NCBI RefSeq assembly: GCF_011074955.1
Contig: NZ_WUQJ01000004.1
Location: forward strand, 62,001-126,000
Direction: 5' to 3'
Origin: Marinobacter caseinilyticus
Lineage (GTDB): Bacteria > Pseudomonadota > Gammaproteobacteria > Pseudomonadales > Oleiphilaceae
Length of the DNA stretch: 64,000 nucleotides
In this document: one piece after another, positions 32,341 to 42,272 of the stretch
Numbering within the stretch: position 1 is the first letter of the stretch
Layout of the letters: every line of letters begins with the position of its first letter
Translations under genes and position numbers: made by a program
Notes under the pieces: model-generated
Seen by the model: only the letters and a program-made list of their open reading frames with translations
Databases searched by the model: none
Told to the model about the DNA's origin: nothing

Positions 32341-33119
32341 CCCTGTTTGCCTGGCCAAAGAAAGCGGCCTTTGACCGTGTAGTGCCCAAGAGCAAGATAT
32401 ACGAGCGCGGACCCGTTGGGAGCGCCCTGAAAGAGCGGTTTGTACAGCAGGTGGAGCAGATTACCTGGGCCTATAAACTGGCCCCGGAGACGGTCAACCT
32501 GCCCGCCACTAAGACAGTCACTGAGATTCAGGTGTTTCGTGTCACGCTCAAGGGCGCCGAGCTGGATCGGGGTGTGCTCAAGGCCATTGACCGCGCAATC
32601 CCCTTCCCACTGATTTTCGAGTTGATACAAGGCACCCGTATTAAGGTCGCAGCAGCCTACAAGCAAAGCTCGCGTTCTCAGAAAAGCGAAGGCGATAGCA
32701 GCCGCTGGCGGATAGGCAACTATTTTGAAACCGACTGGCAGCCAGAACACACAACACGCCAACCCTTGCCAGTAGCATTGGATATGAGCAGCCTCTACGA
32801 GCAACTGCTGGGGCCGCTCGTGCAGGATGGGATTACACGCGTTAAAGAGCAGAGCTCAGTATCTGAAGCCAGAGAGCCACCGGCGGCTATTTATTCAGTG
32901 ACCGCGACAAGCGAACAAGCGGACAGAGTGACGCTGGAGCAGCGCATCGAACTGGCTGAAGCCATAGCCGCACAGCAGAAAGAGATTCAGCGGATCAATG
33001 CAAGGCTGAGTCGTGAGAAACAATTCAACAAGCGCGTGGCCATCAACGCCGAGCTGCGCGATGCCAAACAGAAACTGGAGCGGCTGACGCAACGGCAAGG
33101 CGCTTCCAAAAGTTATTGA
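32337..33119 (+). CDS. DUF4391 domain protein
   Basis: The 260-aa protein resembles the DUF4391 family (FAWPKKAAFDRVVPKSKIYE, ITWAYKLAPETVNLPA). The function is unknown. The C-terminal third (about 205–255) is a charged, probably coiled-coil helix. From recall, the family is commonly found between a helicase and a type III-like methyltransferase, as here. The start overlaps the helicase stop (ATGA), and the methyltransferase gene follows after 10 bases, so the three are very likely translated together and work in one system. Confidence 0.8.
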   Translation: MTLFAWPKKAAFDRVVPKSKIYERGPVGSALKERFVQQVEQITWAYKLAPETVNLPATKTVTEIQVFRVTLKGAELDRGVLKAIDRAIPFPLIFELIQGTRIKVAAAYKQSSRSQKSEGDSSRWRIGNYFETDWQPEHTTRQPLPVALDMSSLYEQLLGPLVQDGITRVKEQSSVSEAREPPAAIYSVTATSEQADRVTLEQRIELAEAIAAQQKEIQRINARLSREKQFNKRVAINAELRDAKQKLERLTQRQGASKSY

Positions 33120-33129
33120 GAGAGATGTA

Positions 33130-35232
33130 ATGGACAAATTGAAAATGCACAGCCCCGACCTGAGCCAGGAGAACATTGCAAAGATTCAGGAGCTGTTTCC
33201 CGGTTGTGTGACGGAAGTTCGTGATGAGGTAACGGGAAAGCCACGATTGGCTGTGGATTTTGATCAGCTACGGCAGGAGCTGAGTGATTCTGTTGTAGAA
33301 GGTCCGCAGGAACGGTATCGGTTGGACTGGCCGGGGAAGCGGGAGTCGTTGGTCACGGCAAATACTCCGATTGTAAGCACTCTCCGACCCTACATCGACG
33401 AAAGTGTCGACTTCGATGCCACGAAGAACCTGTTCATCGAAGGCGACAACTTGGAGGCCTTAAAACTTCTCCAGGAAACATATCTTGGAGAGGTGAAGCT
33501 CATATACATCGACCCACCTTACAACACTGGGAAAGACTTCATTTACAAAGACGATTTCTCAACGTCGGTGCGGGAGTTTGAAGAGCAGTCAGGCGCGAGG
33601 AGCGATAGCGGGGGACGCCTCGTCGCGAATTTTGAGAGCCGTGGCCGATATCATTCCGATTGGATGTCGATGATCTACCCACGACTGACAGTCGCGAAAC
33701 GACTGCTCAAGGATGACGGGATCATAATGGTCAGCATTGACGACTCTGAGCAGTCAGCACTGCGAAAGCTGATGGATCAGGTGTTCGGAGAAAAAAACTT
33801 CGTTGCACAGCTTGTTTGGGAGAAAGGCAGAAAGAACGACGCCAAATTCTTTTCCGTTGGGCACGAATACATCATCATTTATGCAAAGAACGTCGCACAC
33901 CTACGGGAGAAGAAAGAGGTTTGGAGAGAAGAAAAACCCGGTGCGAGGGAAATCTGGGAAGAGTTTCTGCGCCTTCGCGGTATCCACGGAGAGGACTACA
34001 AGGCCATAGAGGCGGACCTGTCACAGTGGTATTCTGACCTTCCCAAGTCTCATCCTGCTAAAAAGTGGGCGCGCTACAAGCGTGTTGACAAACATGGTCC
34101 ATGGCGAGACCGCGACATCTCTTGGCCAGGCGGAGACGGACCTCGTTACGATGTGATCCACCCTGATACCGGCCTTCCATGTGAAGTTCCAGAAGCAGGT
34201 TGGAGGTATTCATCGCCAGAGGAGATGCAACGGCAGATCAAGCTCGGTCTCGTCGAATTTCGCGAAGATCATACTCAGCCTCCATTTCGAAAAGCGCATA
34301 TCAGACCGATCCCAGAGGAAGCAGATGGTAGTCAAGCTGACTCGAATGACATTGACGATGAGGGCAACGACGAAACCGAGTTCGCAACGCAGGTACGCGG
34401 CTCGTACTTCTATAAGCAGTCTCAGGTATCGGTGAAATATCTCCGCAAACTGATGGGCGCAAAAGTCTTCACAAACCCAAAGGATCATGAGGAGCTGGCG
34501 AAGCTTATAGAGTATACAACGCCGAATGACCGCTCTGCCTTGATCTTGGATTTCTTTGCAGGTTCAGCCAGCACAGCCGAGGCAGTGTTCAAGGCCAATG
34601 CAACCTACGGAACAAATCATCGGTTCATCATGGTTCAGCTACCCGAGGATTTGAAGGAGGCAGAGGCCACGACGACCGGGACCGCCAAGAAAACAGTTCA
34701 GGCCGCGATGAAGCTAATGAAGAAGAACGAGCGACCATTAGTTCTTTCCGAAGTTTCAAAAGAACGGGTTAGAAAAGCCGGTAAAACCGCTGCTGCCGAC
34801 GTTTGTGATCCCGGCTGGCAAAAAGATATCGGCTTCCGCGTCCTTAAGGTCGACTCCTCCAATATGAAGGACATCTACTACCGCCCCGACGAACTCTCTC
34901 AGGGTGATCTGCTAGAAGCGGTGGACAACGTCAAACCCGACCGGACCCCAGAGGATCTACTGTTCCAGGTGCTCGTAGACTGGGGTGTAGATCTTACCCT
35001 GCCGATTCGTCGCGAAACCCTGCACGACAAGACCGTTTTTTTCGTCGATGACAATGCGCTGGTCGCTTGTTTCGACAGCGGCGTCACCGAGAATCTGGTT
35101 AAAGAGCTGGCCAAGCACGAGCCACTGCGAGTGGTATTTCGAGACAATGGCTTTGTCTCCGATGCGGTGAAAATCAACGTCGAGCAGATTTTCCGCCAGC
35201 TTTCGCCCAGCACCGAAGTCAGAAGCCTTTAA
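33130..35232 (+). CDS. type III-like DNA adenine methyltransferase (Mod)
   Basis: The 700-aa protein has the catalytic motif IV D128-P-P-Y131 (YIDPPYNTGKDF) before the SAM-binding motif I DFFAGSAST at about 474–482. This is the order of beta-class amino-methyltransferases such as type III Mod subunits. The intervening stretch of about 300 residues should hold the target recognition domain. The C-terminal part (about 560–700) resembles the Mod–Res interaction region. It would methylate N6-adenine on one strand of an asymmetric site and protect host DNA. The site cannot be predicted. Confidence 0.9.
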   Translation: MDKLKMHSPDLSQENIAKIQELFPGCVTEVRDEVTGKPRLAVDFDQLRQELSDSVVEGPQERYRLDWPGKRESLVTANTPIVSTLRPYIDESVDFDATKNLFIEGDNLEALKLLQETYLGEVKLIYIDPPYNTGKDFIYKDDFSTSVREFEEQSGARSDSGGRLVANFESRGRYHSDWMSMIYPRLTVAKRLLKDDGIIMVSIDDSEQSALRKLMDQVFGEKNFVAQLVWEKGRKNDAKFFSVGHEYIIIYAKNVAHLREKKEVWREEKPGAREIWEEFLRLRGIHGEDYKAIEADLSQWYSDLPKSHPAKKWARYKRVDKHGPWRDRDISWPGGDGPRYDVIHPDTGLPCEVPEAGWRYSSPEEMQRQIKLGLVEFREDHTQPPFRKAHIRPIPEEADGSQADSNDIDDEGNDETEFATQVRGSYFYKQSQVSVKYLRKLMGAKVFTNPKDHEELAKLIEYTTPNDRSALILDFFAGSASTAEAVFKANATYGTNHRFIMVQLPEDLKEAEATTTGTAKKTVQAAMKLMKKNERPLVLSEVSKERVRKAGKTAAADVCDPGWQKDIGFRVLKVDSSNMKDIYYRPDELSQGDLLEAVDNVKPDRTPEDLLFQVLVDWGVDLTLPIRRETLHDKTVFFVDDNALVACFDSGVTENLVKELAKHEPLRVVFRDNGFVSDAVKINVEQIFRQLSPSTEVRSL

Positions 35233-35243
35233 GGAATTACGGC

Positions 35244-36902
35244 ATGGACCAATCAGCCTTGAACACGCTGCTTGAAGGCTTGATCCGCACCTGGGAAAAC
35301 GAGGTGGCCGAGTTCAAGGAAGCGGGCAATGACTACGACACCAACAAGATTGGTGCGTATTTCTCTGCCCTCAGCAACGAAGCCAACCTGCGGGGGCTGG
35401 AACGTGCCTGGCTGGTGTTTGGCGTGAGCAACAAGACCCGGGAGGTGGTGGGAACAAACTACCGCAGCGAATCCGAGCGGCTGCATAGCCTGAAGTTGCA
35501 GGTGGCACAAAGTACCGAGCCCAGCATTACCTTTCGTGATATCCATGAACTACAACACGCAGATGGGCGGGTGTTGTTGTTTGAAATCCCCGCGGCGCCG
35601 AGGGGCATTCCAATCTCCTGGAAGGGTCACTACCACGCCCGGGCCGGGGAAAGTCTGGTCTCCCTCAGCCTGGACAAGCTGGACGAAATTCGTCAGCAAA
35701 CTCTCGCTCAGGACTGGAGCGCGCAATTGGTGCCGGCCGCCAGCCTGACCGATCTGGACGAGGCGGCTCTTGCAAGAGCACGGGAGGCGTTCGCAAAAAA
35801 GTATGCCAACCGCTTTAATGCCGAGGAAGTCATGGCCTGGCCGTTGCCAACCTTTCTTGATCGAGCACGGGTCACCCAAAACGGTCAGATCACCCGAACT
35901 GCACTCCTGTTGCTGGGCAAGCCCGAGGCAGCTTGGCACCTGTCGCCACACCCGGCGCAGATGACTTGGAAGCTGGAGGGCGCAGAGCGGGCCTATCAGC
36001 ACTTTGCTCCGCCCTTTCTGCTGACTACCACCCAGCTGTATCAATGCATCCGTAATATCCAGCTGCGCCTGCTACCAGAAGATGAATTGTTGCCGATTGA
36101 GGTGTCCAAATACGACCAGAAGATAGTGTTGGAAGCCTTGCATAACTGCATTGCTCATCAGGACTACACCCTCCATGGTCGGGTGGTGGTGATCGAACAG
36201 TCCGACAGGCTGATTTTTGAGAATGAAGGAAACTTCTACGAAGGCACGCCGGGTGATTACCTTGAGGGCAATCGCACACCCCACCGCTACCGCAATCCCT
36301 TTCTTGCCCAGGCCATGTCCGAGCTGAACATGATCGATACCATGGGCTACGGCATTCACGACATGTATGCCCGTCAGGCCCGGCGCTATTTCCCCATGCC
36401 AGACTACGACCTGGAGAAACCCAGTGCGGTCAGGCTAACGATCTATGGTGGTGTGGTTGACCCGGCCTATAGCCGCCTGTTGATCCAGAAAACCGACCTG
36501 CCGCTGGCGGATGTACTGGCGCTGGACCGGGTGCAGAAAAAGCTGCCGATACCGGACGAGGCGGTGACCCGCTTGAAGCGCGCCGGCCTGATTGAAGGTC
36601 GTAAGCCCCGTTTCCATGTATCGGCCAGTGTGGCCAAGGCGACTGGGAGCATGGCGGATTACATCCGTACTCGCGCTCAGGATGATGAGTTTTACGCCAA
36701 GCTGGTCACCGATTATCTCCAACAGTCCGGCCAGGCAAGCCGTGCAGATATCGATAAATTACTGGTCGACAAGCTCAGCGATGCGCTGACCCCGGAACAG
36801 AAGCAGCGCAAGATCGGCAACCTGCTGACGAAGTTGAGGCGATCTGGCCGGATTTACAACGAGGGATCCAAGAAGGTCCCAGTGTGGCGGTGTGCAGATT
36901 AA
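35244..36902 (+). CDS. AlbA_2/Schlafen-like protein with HATPase-like domain
   Basis: The 552-aa protein starts with an AlbA_2/SLFN-type DNA-binding or nuclease-like domain (ENEVAEFKEA at about 15–25; about 1–150). It continues with a RecG-like/HATPase_c_4 domain (about 250–400, with VLEALHNCIAHQDY and ENEGNFYEGTP, a GHKL-like pattern) and ends in winged-helix-like segments (about 430–550). Such proteins are annotated as ATP-binding regulators. The role is unknown. It sits between mod and res in the same direction, 11 bases after mod with an AGGA ribosome site, so it is integral to the locus. Confidence 0.8.
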   Translation: MDQSALNTLLEGLIRTWENEVAEFKEAGNDYDTNKIGAYFSALSNEANLRGLERAWLVFGVSNKTREVVGTNYRSESERLHSLKLQVAQSTEPSITFRDIHELQHADGRVLLFEIPAAPRGIPISWKGHYHARAGESLVSLSLDKLDEIRQQTLAQDWSAQLVPAASLTDLDEAALARAREAFAKKYANRFNAEEVMAWPLPTFLDRARVTQNGQITRTALLLLGKPEAAWHLSPHPAQMTWKLEGAERAYQHFAPPFLLTTTQLYQCIRNIQLRLLPEDELLPIEVSKYDQKIVLEALHNCIAHQDYTLHGRVVVIEQSDRLIFENEGNFYEGTPGDYLEGNRTPHRYRNPFLAQAMSELNMIDTMGYGIHDMYARQARRYFPMPDYDLEKPSAVRLTIYGGVVDPAYSRLLIQKTDLPLADVLALDRVQKKLPIPDEAVTRLKRAGLIEGRKPRFHVSASVAKATGSMADYIRTRAQDDEFYAKLVTDYLQQSGQASRADIDKLLVDKLSDALTPEQKQRKIGNLLTKLRRSGRIYNEGSKKVPVWRCAD

Positions 36903-37066
36903 ATGCAGAATAAAACGCCAGGGATTCATGCTCGCGATCAGAGTATTTGTATATTTTTCAAAGATCTGCGTTTTCTTTAGTCACGCGCATTGCAGAAAGA
37001 ATGCAGAATATTTATGAAGTGCCGTGAGTATTTCCGGCGGAACAAACTATCGGGAGCACTGAGCGA

Positions 37067-40000
37067 ATGAAGCTCAAATTCAAAACCCAGGCCTACCAAA
37101 CTAATGCCGTTGAATCCGTGGTGGACTGCTTTGCCGGTCAGCCTATGCGTGACGGCCTGGCCTACCGTATCGACCCCGGCCAACAGGCTCAGACTGGCGC
37201 CTTTGACGCGGAGGGCTTCAAGAATGCCGACCTGGCACTAAGTGAAACCCAAGTACTAGAGAACATTCAGGCCGTTCAGCGTCGGCAGAATCTCCCGACA
37301 TCATCGTCACTGACGGACTTCACCACCTACGACTCCAAGAACAACCGTGTACCGGCTAAGGCCGCCTACAAAAAAGATGCCCTGGCCGCCACACGCATCC
37401 ATCTGGACGTGGAGATGGAGACCGGCACCGGCAAGACCTACTGCTACATCAAGACCATCTTTGAGATGAATAAGCGCTATGGCTGGAGCAAGTTCATCAT
37501 CATGGTGCCCTCGATTGCTATCCGTGAGGGCGTGTATAAGTCGCTGCAGATCACCGCTGAGCATTTCACCGAGAGCTACGGTAAAAAGGCACGGTTCTTT
37601 ATCTACAACTCCAAGCGGCTGCATGAGCTGGAGAGCTTCTCTTCCGACGCCGGCATCAATGTGATGATTATGAACATCCAGGCCTTCAACGCCCGAGGAG
37701 CCGATAACAGGCGTATCTATGACGAGCTCGATGACTTTCAGTCACGGAAACCCATCGATGTCATTGCCGCAAACCGGCCCATCCTGATTCTGGACGAGCC
37801 GCAGAAGATGGAAGGTAGAGCCACCATGGAGGCCCTACCCCAATTTAAGCCGCTAGCGATTCTCCGCTACTCGGCCACTCACCGTACCCAGCACAACCGC
37901 ATTCACCGCCTGGATGCCCTGGACGCCTACAACCAGAAACTGGTCAAAAAGATCGCTGTACGTGGCATCCAGACACGTGGCCTGGCCGGCACCAACGCCT
38001 ACCTCTATCTTGAAGGTATCGACATCTCCAAGGATGCACCGGTTGCGCGCATAGAGCTGGAAGTAAAACTCAAATCCGGTGAGATCAAGCGTCAGCTCAG
38101 GCGACTTCGGTTTAAAGATGATCTGTTTGCGGAATCGGGTGAACTGGATCAATACCGGGACGGCTTCACCATCAGCCAGATTGACGCTACCAACGACACC
38201 GTGGAGTTCACTAATGGGCTGGTGCTCACGGCTGGAGAGGCCAGTGGCGACGTTTCCGAAGGCGACATCCGTCGTATCCAGATCCGCGAGACCATCAAGG
38301 CGCATCTGGATCGGGAGAAACAGCTGTTCGGGCAGGGCATCAAGGTACTGTCATTGTTCTTTATCGACGAGGTGGCCAAGTATCGTGACTACGATCAGGA
38401 AGATGACAATGGCGAGTACGCCCGCATCTTTGAGGAAGAGTATCAGCTACTGAAGAATGAATACCTGTCTGAACTGGCCATAGACAATCAGGCCTACCGC
38501 CAGTACCTGGAGGGCATTGACCCAGCCAGCACTCACAATGGCTACTTCGCCATTGATAAGAAGACCAATCGTTTGAAGAATCCTGCTCTGGGAAAAAAGG
38601 CCGTCGACTCCGACGATGTGGACGCCTACGACTTGATCCTGAAAGACAAAGAGCGCCTGCTCTCCTTCCAGGAACCTACGAGGTTCATCTTCTCCCACTC
38701 GGCGTTGCGTGAAGGCTGGGACAACCCCAACGTGTTTATTATGTGCATGCTTAAGCACAGCGACAACATGATATCCCGGCGCCAAGAGGTGGGGCGCGGC
38801 CTGCGATTGTCGGTCGACAGGCACGGCGACCGCATGGATAACCCTGCCGTCGTTCATGACATCAACGTACTGACGGTGATCGCCAGTGAGAGCTACAAGG
38901 ATTTCGTTACCGGGCTACAACAGGAAATCAGTGAAAATCTGAGTGCCCGGCCAAGACAGGCGACAGCTGCTTTCTTTACTGGCAAGGTGCTGAACACTGA
39001 GCAAGGTCAGGTAGAGGTTAGTGCAGATATGGGCGCAGGCATCGAGTTTTATCTGGTGCAAAACGGATATGTAGACCGCCAAAAAAATATTCTCGACAAG
39101 TACCATGAAGCTAAAGCGGCAGGGACAATAGCCGAGCTCCCAGAAGATCTGAAGCCCTATTCTGACCAGGTATTCGCTCTGATCGACACCGTGTTCAGTG
39201 AAGGCCAGCTACCCAAAATCGAGGATGGCCGCAAACCGAAGACCAACCCGCTCAATGCCAACTTCGACAGGAAGGAATTTCAGGCGCTTTGGCAGCGAAT
39301 CAACCGCAAGGCCGTGTATCGCGTCGACTTTGACTCCGTGGAACTGGTGCGCAAGTGTATTGCAACGCTGGACAAGGAGCTGCGCGTAACGCCCCTGCAG
39401 TACACCGTACAGAAGGGTATTCAGCAAGATGCGCTGACTGACGAGCAATTGCGCAAGGGCGATGGCTTCAAGGTCGAAGAAACGGCGACCGAGTACGGCG
39501 ACTCGATCCACTCAAGGGTCCGGTATGACCTGTTGGGTAAGGTGTCAGAAAATGCCCACCTGACCCGCGGGACCGCCGCCAGCATTCTGCAGGGCATTCA
39601 GGCCGCCGTGTTCAACCAGTTCCGCCAGAACCCGGAACACTTCATTGCCGAAGCCTCACGACTTATCACGGAACAAAAAGCGGCAATGGTGATTGAGCGC
39701 CTGGCCTACAATGAAGTTGATGAGCGCTACGATGTGGATATCTTCACCGCCAACCAGACCGGCCAGGATTTCTCCCGTGCCACGGAGAAGCTGAAGAACC
39801 ACGTATATGACTACGCGATTACGGATTCGGAGGTCGAGCGCCGTTTCGTTAATGAGCTGGATACGAGCAGTGAAGTGGTGGTTTACGCCAAGCTGCCGAG
39901 AGGCTTTCTGATTCCTACCCCCGTGGGCGATTACAATCCAGACTGGGCGATCTCCTTCCAGGCTGACAACATCAAGCACATCTACTTTGTCGCTGAGACC

Positions 40001-40180
40001 AAAGGCTCGATGTCGTCCATGAAACTGCGGGAAATCGAAAAGACCAAGATCGAATGTGCAAGAAAGTTTTTCGACGAGATCAATCTGAAGGTCGCTCAAG
40101 ACAAGGTGAAGTATGATGTCGTGACTGACTATGCGAAGCTTATGGACGTGGTGGGTGGGACTGGCCCTAGACAGTCGTAA
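37067..40180 (+). CDS. type III-like restriction endonuclease subunit (Res)
   Basis: The 1037-aa protein combines a superfamily 2 translocase and a C-terminal nuclease. Walker A is METGTGKTY (K123), motif II is D243-E-P-Q, and the later motifs EGWDNPNVF and [14 protein letters not shown] match type III Res subunits. The nuclease core P958-D959 … E977-T-K979 fits PD-(D/E)xK. With Mod it would cleave unmodified DNA after ATP-driven movement. A gap of 164 bases separates it from the AlbA gene, so it may have its own promoter. A hairpin terminator follows. Confidence 0.9.
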   Translation: MKLKFKTQAYQTNAVESVVDCFAGQPMRDGLAYRIDPGQQAQTGAFDAEGFKNADLALSETQVLENIQAVQRRQNLPTSSSLTDFTTYDSKNNRVPAKAAYKKDALAATRIHLDVEMETGTGKTYCYIKTIFEMNKRYGWSKFIIMVPSIAIREGVYKSLQITAEHFTESYGKKARFFIYNSKRLHELESFSSDAGINVMIMNIQAFNARGADNRRIYDELDDFQSRKPIDVIAANRPILILDEPQKMEGRATMEALPQFKPLAILRYSATHRTQHNRIHRLDALDAYNQKLVKKIAVRGIQTRGLAGTNAYLYLEGIDISKDAPVARIELEVKLKSGEIKRQLRRLRFKDDLFAESGELDQYRDGFTISQIDATNDTVEFTNGLVLTAGEASGDVSEGDIRRIQIRETIKAHLDREKQLFGQGIKVLSLFFIDEVAKYRDYDQEDDNGEYARIFEEEYQLLKNEYLSELAIDNQAYRQYLEGIDPASTHNGYFAIDKKTNRLKNPALGKKAVDSDDVDAYDLILKDKERLLSFQEPTRFIFSHSALREGWDNPNVFIMCMLKHSDNMISRRQEVGRGLRLSVDRHGDRMDNPAVVHDINVLTVIASESYKDFVTGLQQEISENLSARPRQATAAFFTGKVLNTEQGQVEVSADMGAGIEFYLVQNGYVDRQKNILDKYHEAKAAGTIAELPEDLKPYSDQVFALIDTVFSEGQLPKIEDGRKPKTNPLNANFDRKEFQALWQRINRKAVYRVDFDSVELVRKCIATLDKELRVTPLQYTVQKGIQQDALTDEQLRKGDGFKVEETATEYGDSIHSRVRYDLLGKVSENAHLTRGTAASILQGIQAAVFNQFRQNPEHFIAEASRLITEQKAAMVIERLAYNEVDERYDVDIFTANQTGQDFSRATEKLKNHVYDYAITDSEVERRFVNELDTSSEVVVYAKLPRGFLIPTPVGDYNPDWAISFQADNIKHIYFVAETKGSMSSMKLREIEKTKIECARKFFDEINLKVAQDKVKYDVVTDYAKLMDVVGGTGPRQS

Positions 40181-40353
40181 GCTGTGTTTACGGCCTAATC
40201 GCAAGCTGCGTGTTTTGCCTGACGGTCTCCGTGGCTGTCCTCCCGACGCCCAAGAAACTGCTCCACAGATGGTTATCAAGCAAGCCGAGTTAATGGCAGA
40301 AACCGTCATGGGTGAGATTTAGTGGGCTAGTTGATTCACTCTAGTTCAATGAG

Positions 40354-40380
40354 CCATGAGGCGTCTAACCTCATGGTTTT
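40354..40380 (+). terminator. terminator after res
   Basis: CCATGAGG, a 7-base loop and CCTCATGG are followed by TTTT. It lies between the convergent res gene and the small ribbon-helix-helix gene. Confidence 0.75.
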
Positions 40381-40424
40381 CAATGTCGCGCCCCTTTATC
40401 ACTATCGTTATTTACAGAAACTAT

Positions 40425-40604
40425 TTACTTACATCGCGCCAGCTCATTTTCGATAGCCCGACGAACAAACTCTGCTCGATTTCGATGCCCGTGAAAACGT
40501 CCGGAGTGCATTAGGGTATCTATCGCAGACACGGTCTCCTGTTCAACGCTGACTATCAACCTAACGATATTTGTTCCTTCAAATTTACGGGGATTCGTAC
40601 TCAT
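40425..40604 (-). CDS. small ribbon-helix-helix (CopG-like) protein
   Basis: The 59-aa product, MSTNPRKFEGTNIVRLIVSV at its start, has a beta strand (VRLIVSV) followed by two helices (QETVSAIDTLMHSG and RAEFVRRAIENELARC), the CopG/Arc ribbon-helix-helix pattern. A GAGG lies 8 bases upstream of the ATG. It is the last gene of the minus-strand island module, downstream of the DUF3987 gene and of a 17-bp inverted repeat that could be its operator. It probably regulates island genes or copy number, by inference only. Confidence 0.72.
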   Translation of the reverse strand: MSTNPRKFEGTNIVRLIVSVEQETVSAIDTLMHSGRFHGHRNRAEFVRRAIENELARCK

Positions 40605-40684
40605 AAAGTTTCCTCATGGGCGCTCAACTTAGTCCTTGCATGCATATCCGAATATGTATTTTCGTGAAATCCACCAAGGTGCTC

Positions 40685-40726
40685 ACTGACAAGACTGACA
40701 AGATTGGTTTTGTCAGTCTTGTCAGT
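40685..40726. repeat. 17-bp perfect inverted repeat built from tandem half-sites
   Basis: ACTGACAAGACTGACAA (40685–40701) and its exact complement (40710–40726) flank an 8-base centre. Each arm contains CTGACAA twice, so four copies of one half-site lie in an ordered array between the DUF3987 gene and the small ribbon-helix-helix gene. No T run follows on either strand, so it is not a standard terminator. Confidence 0.8.
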
Positions 40727-40766
40727 AGATAAACCAGTACGTTTGGCAGGTTTGCCCCAGCCAGAT

Positions 40767-42272
40767 TCATTCACGCGCTCCATTGCTCAGCAGCATTGGG
40801 TTCCAGTGGTACTCCTTTTTATGATGGCCTTGGGGGCCCATAAACTCCCGCTCATGAACGTATCGATGATCAAGTAATACCTCGAGACTCTCAAATACTG
40901 ACCTATTGTCACTCAATCCAGTCCATTGCTTTCGCTGAACGTCCCTTAGCGTGAACGGGTCAGGTAATTTGTCACGTCGACTATAAATGAGGTTAGCCCC
41001 TGCTATCCCTGCATCACTCACAACGCTGTAGAGTCTCTCAGCGTGGCTTCGCAAATAACTTGCCCAGGCCAGCGCCTTATCGGTCGAATCCTGGCCAACC
41101 TGATCGTGCTCGCCATCGATGAGGGCAAATAAGAGCGCCAAGCCGCAGATTGTTTTAGGCATTTTCAACAAGTGAGACGCAAGAATTGAGGGCAACTCTC
41201 CTTTAAGTACCTCAGTGTGGAGTTCTTCCATCCAATTAATAAATGTCAGCTGAGCTTCAGTTGTGAAGTGCAAACATATGGGCTCTCCAGTCGCATCATT
41301 AGATTCCAGCGCATGAAGGTATTTAAATATTTCGAGGTAACGCTCTTTTCGATATACATCTGCGGGACGATCGATCCAGTGCCAACCGTTTAACGAGTCA
41401 GGCCAAACGGCAAGTTGAAACCTCTGGATTAGACCGTCATCACCCACTCCATTTACTGCTCCTCTGACAATCGGCGCGATTTTAGACGGCTGAATACCAC
41501 CAACAATGGACAGATTGCAGTGCTGAATGTTTATCGTACCCCGACCAATTCGATCGTAGGTATAGCGACCATCTCCGTTGAAACACTCCAAATAGAAGGC
41601 TCGATCAGCGGCATATTCCTCGAAATTCATTTTCGCCAGCCAACCAGCCAGCTCATCGCGGATGAGGATCAAGCCATTGGGATTTTCATTCAGCCGTTCA
41701 CCCAGCGCTTCCACTGTTGCGTCGTTGATGACTAGCCGGCCCAATTTACCTGGACCTATTGCGCTCTTTACTTTCCGTAACTCCTGACGTGCCCCTTCTC
41801 TATCACCGTTTTCAGTCTTCTTTTTGGCACTTCTTTTAGCCGCGGCACGCTCCATCTCGATTATTTCTGAGTCGAACTCATGTTCTGCAACCGCGTTTTC
41901 ATATTTTTCCCTCAAGTCTGCTTCGATTATTTCCAAAGGAAACGTCATGGCTTTCAAAGCTGGCGATTTCATGGCTGAAGGTCCGCCAATTAATGCTCCC
42001 CACTGATTGGGTGTGACCACCCAATCTTTATCATTTTGTTTAGGGTGCAAGAGAGCCTTGCGACCTAAGACTCCCGAAAGCGCTACAATCGCAGCTACCG
42101 CACAATAGTCAGGAGGGCATTGCTGCCGAGTCGACACATCCATTACGTAACCGCGTATCGCGTCAGGCAGCATTTCTGGAAGCAGGGCATCAACAGGAGG
42201 GAGTCCTGCAGGCAGAGGCACTGGCTCTTCAGTTGCGCAATATGAACTAAGCTCCTTTAACAGAATGTTCAT
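40767..42272 (-). CDS. DUF3987 (YfjI-like) protein
   Basis: The 501-aa protein matches the DUF3987 family found on P4-like islands beside primases. A Walker A-like loop, GGPSAMKSP (K102), suggests a RecA/helicase-like ATPase, and a charged coiled coil (about 130–175) follows. It probably serves replication of the element with the upstream primase. I chose the ATG at 42272, which overlaps the primase stop (ATGA) and has GGGAG upstream. The frame is open eight codons further. Confidence 0.8.
   Translation of the reverse strand: MNILLKELSSYCATEEPVPLPAGLPPVDALLPEMLPDAIRGYVMDVSTRQQCPPDYCAVAAIVALSGVLGRKALLHPKQNDKDWVVTPNQWGALIGGPSAMKSPALKAMTFPLEIIEADLREKYENAVAEHEFDSEIIEMERAAAKRSAKKKTENGDREGARQELRKVKSAIGPGKLGRLVINDATVEALGERLNENPNGLILIRDELAGWLAKMNFEEYAADRAFYLECFNGDGRYTYDRIGRGTINIQHCNLSIVGGIQPSKIAPIVRGAVNGVGDDGLIQRFQLAVWPDSLNGWHWIDRPADVYRKERYLEIFKYLHALESNDATGEPICLHFTTEAQLTFINWMEELHTEVLKGELPSILASHLLKMPKTICGLALLFALIDGEHDQVGQDSTDKALAWASYLRSHAERLYSVVSDAGIAGANLIYSRRDKLPDPFTLRDVQRKQWTGLSDNRSVFESLEVLLDHRYVHEREFMGPQGHHKKEYHWNPMLLSNGARE

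Noticed and set aside
40601-40783. 60-codon minus-strand frame ending in an ATGA overlap with the small ribbon-helix-helix gene, and a 48-codon frame overlapping the DUF3987 stop
   Set aside because: Both run straight through the perfect inverted repeat, which explains their repetitive residues, and neither shows a recognisable protein pattern. The region is better read as a DNA element.
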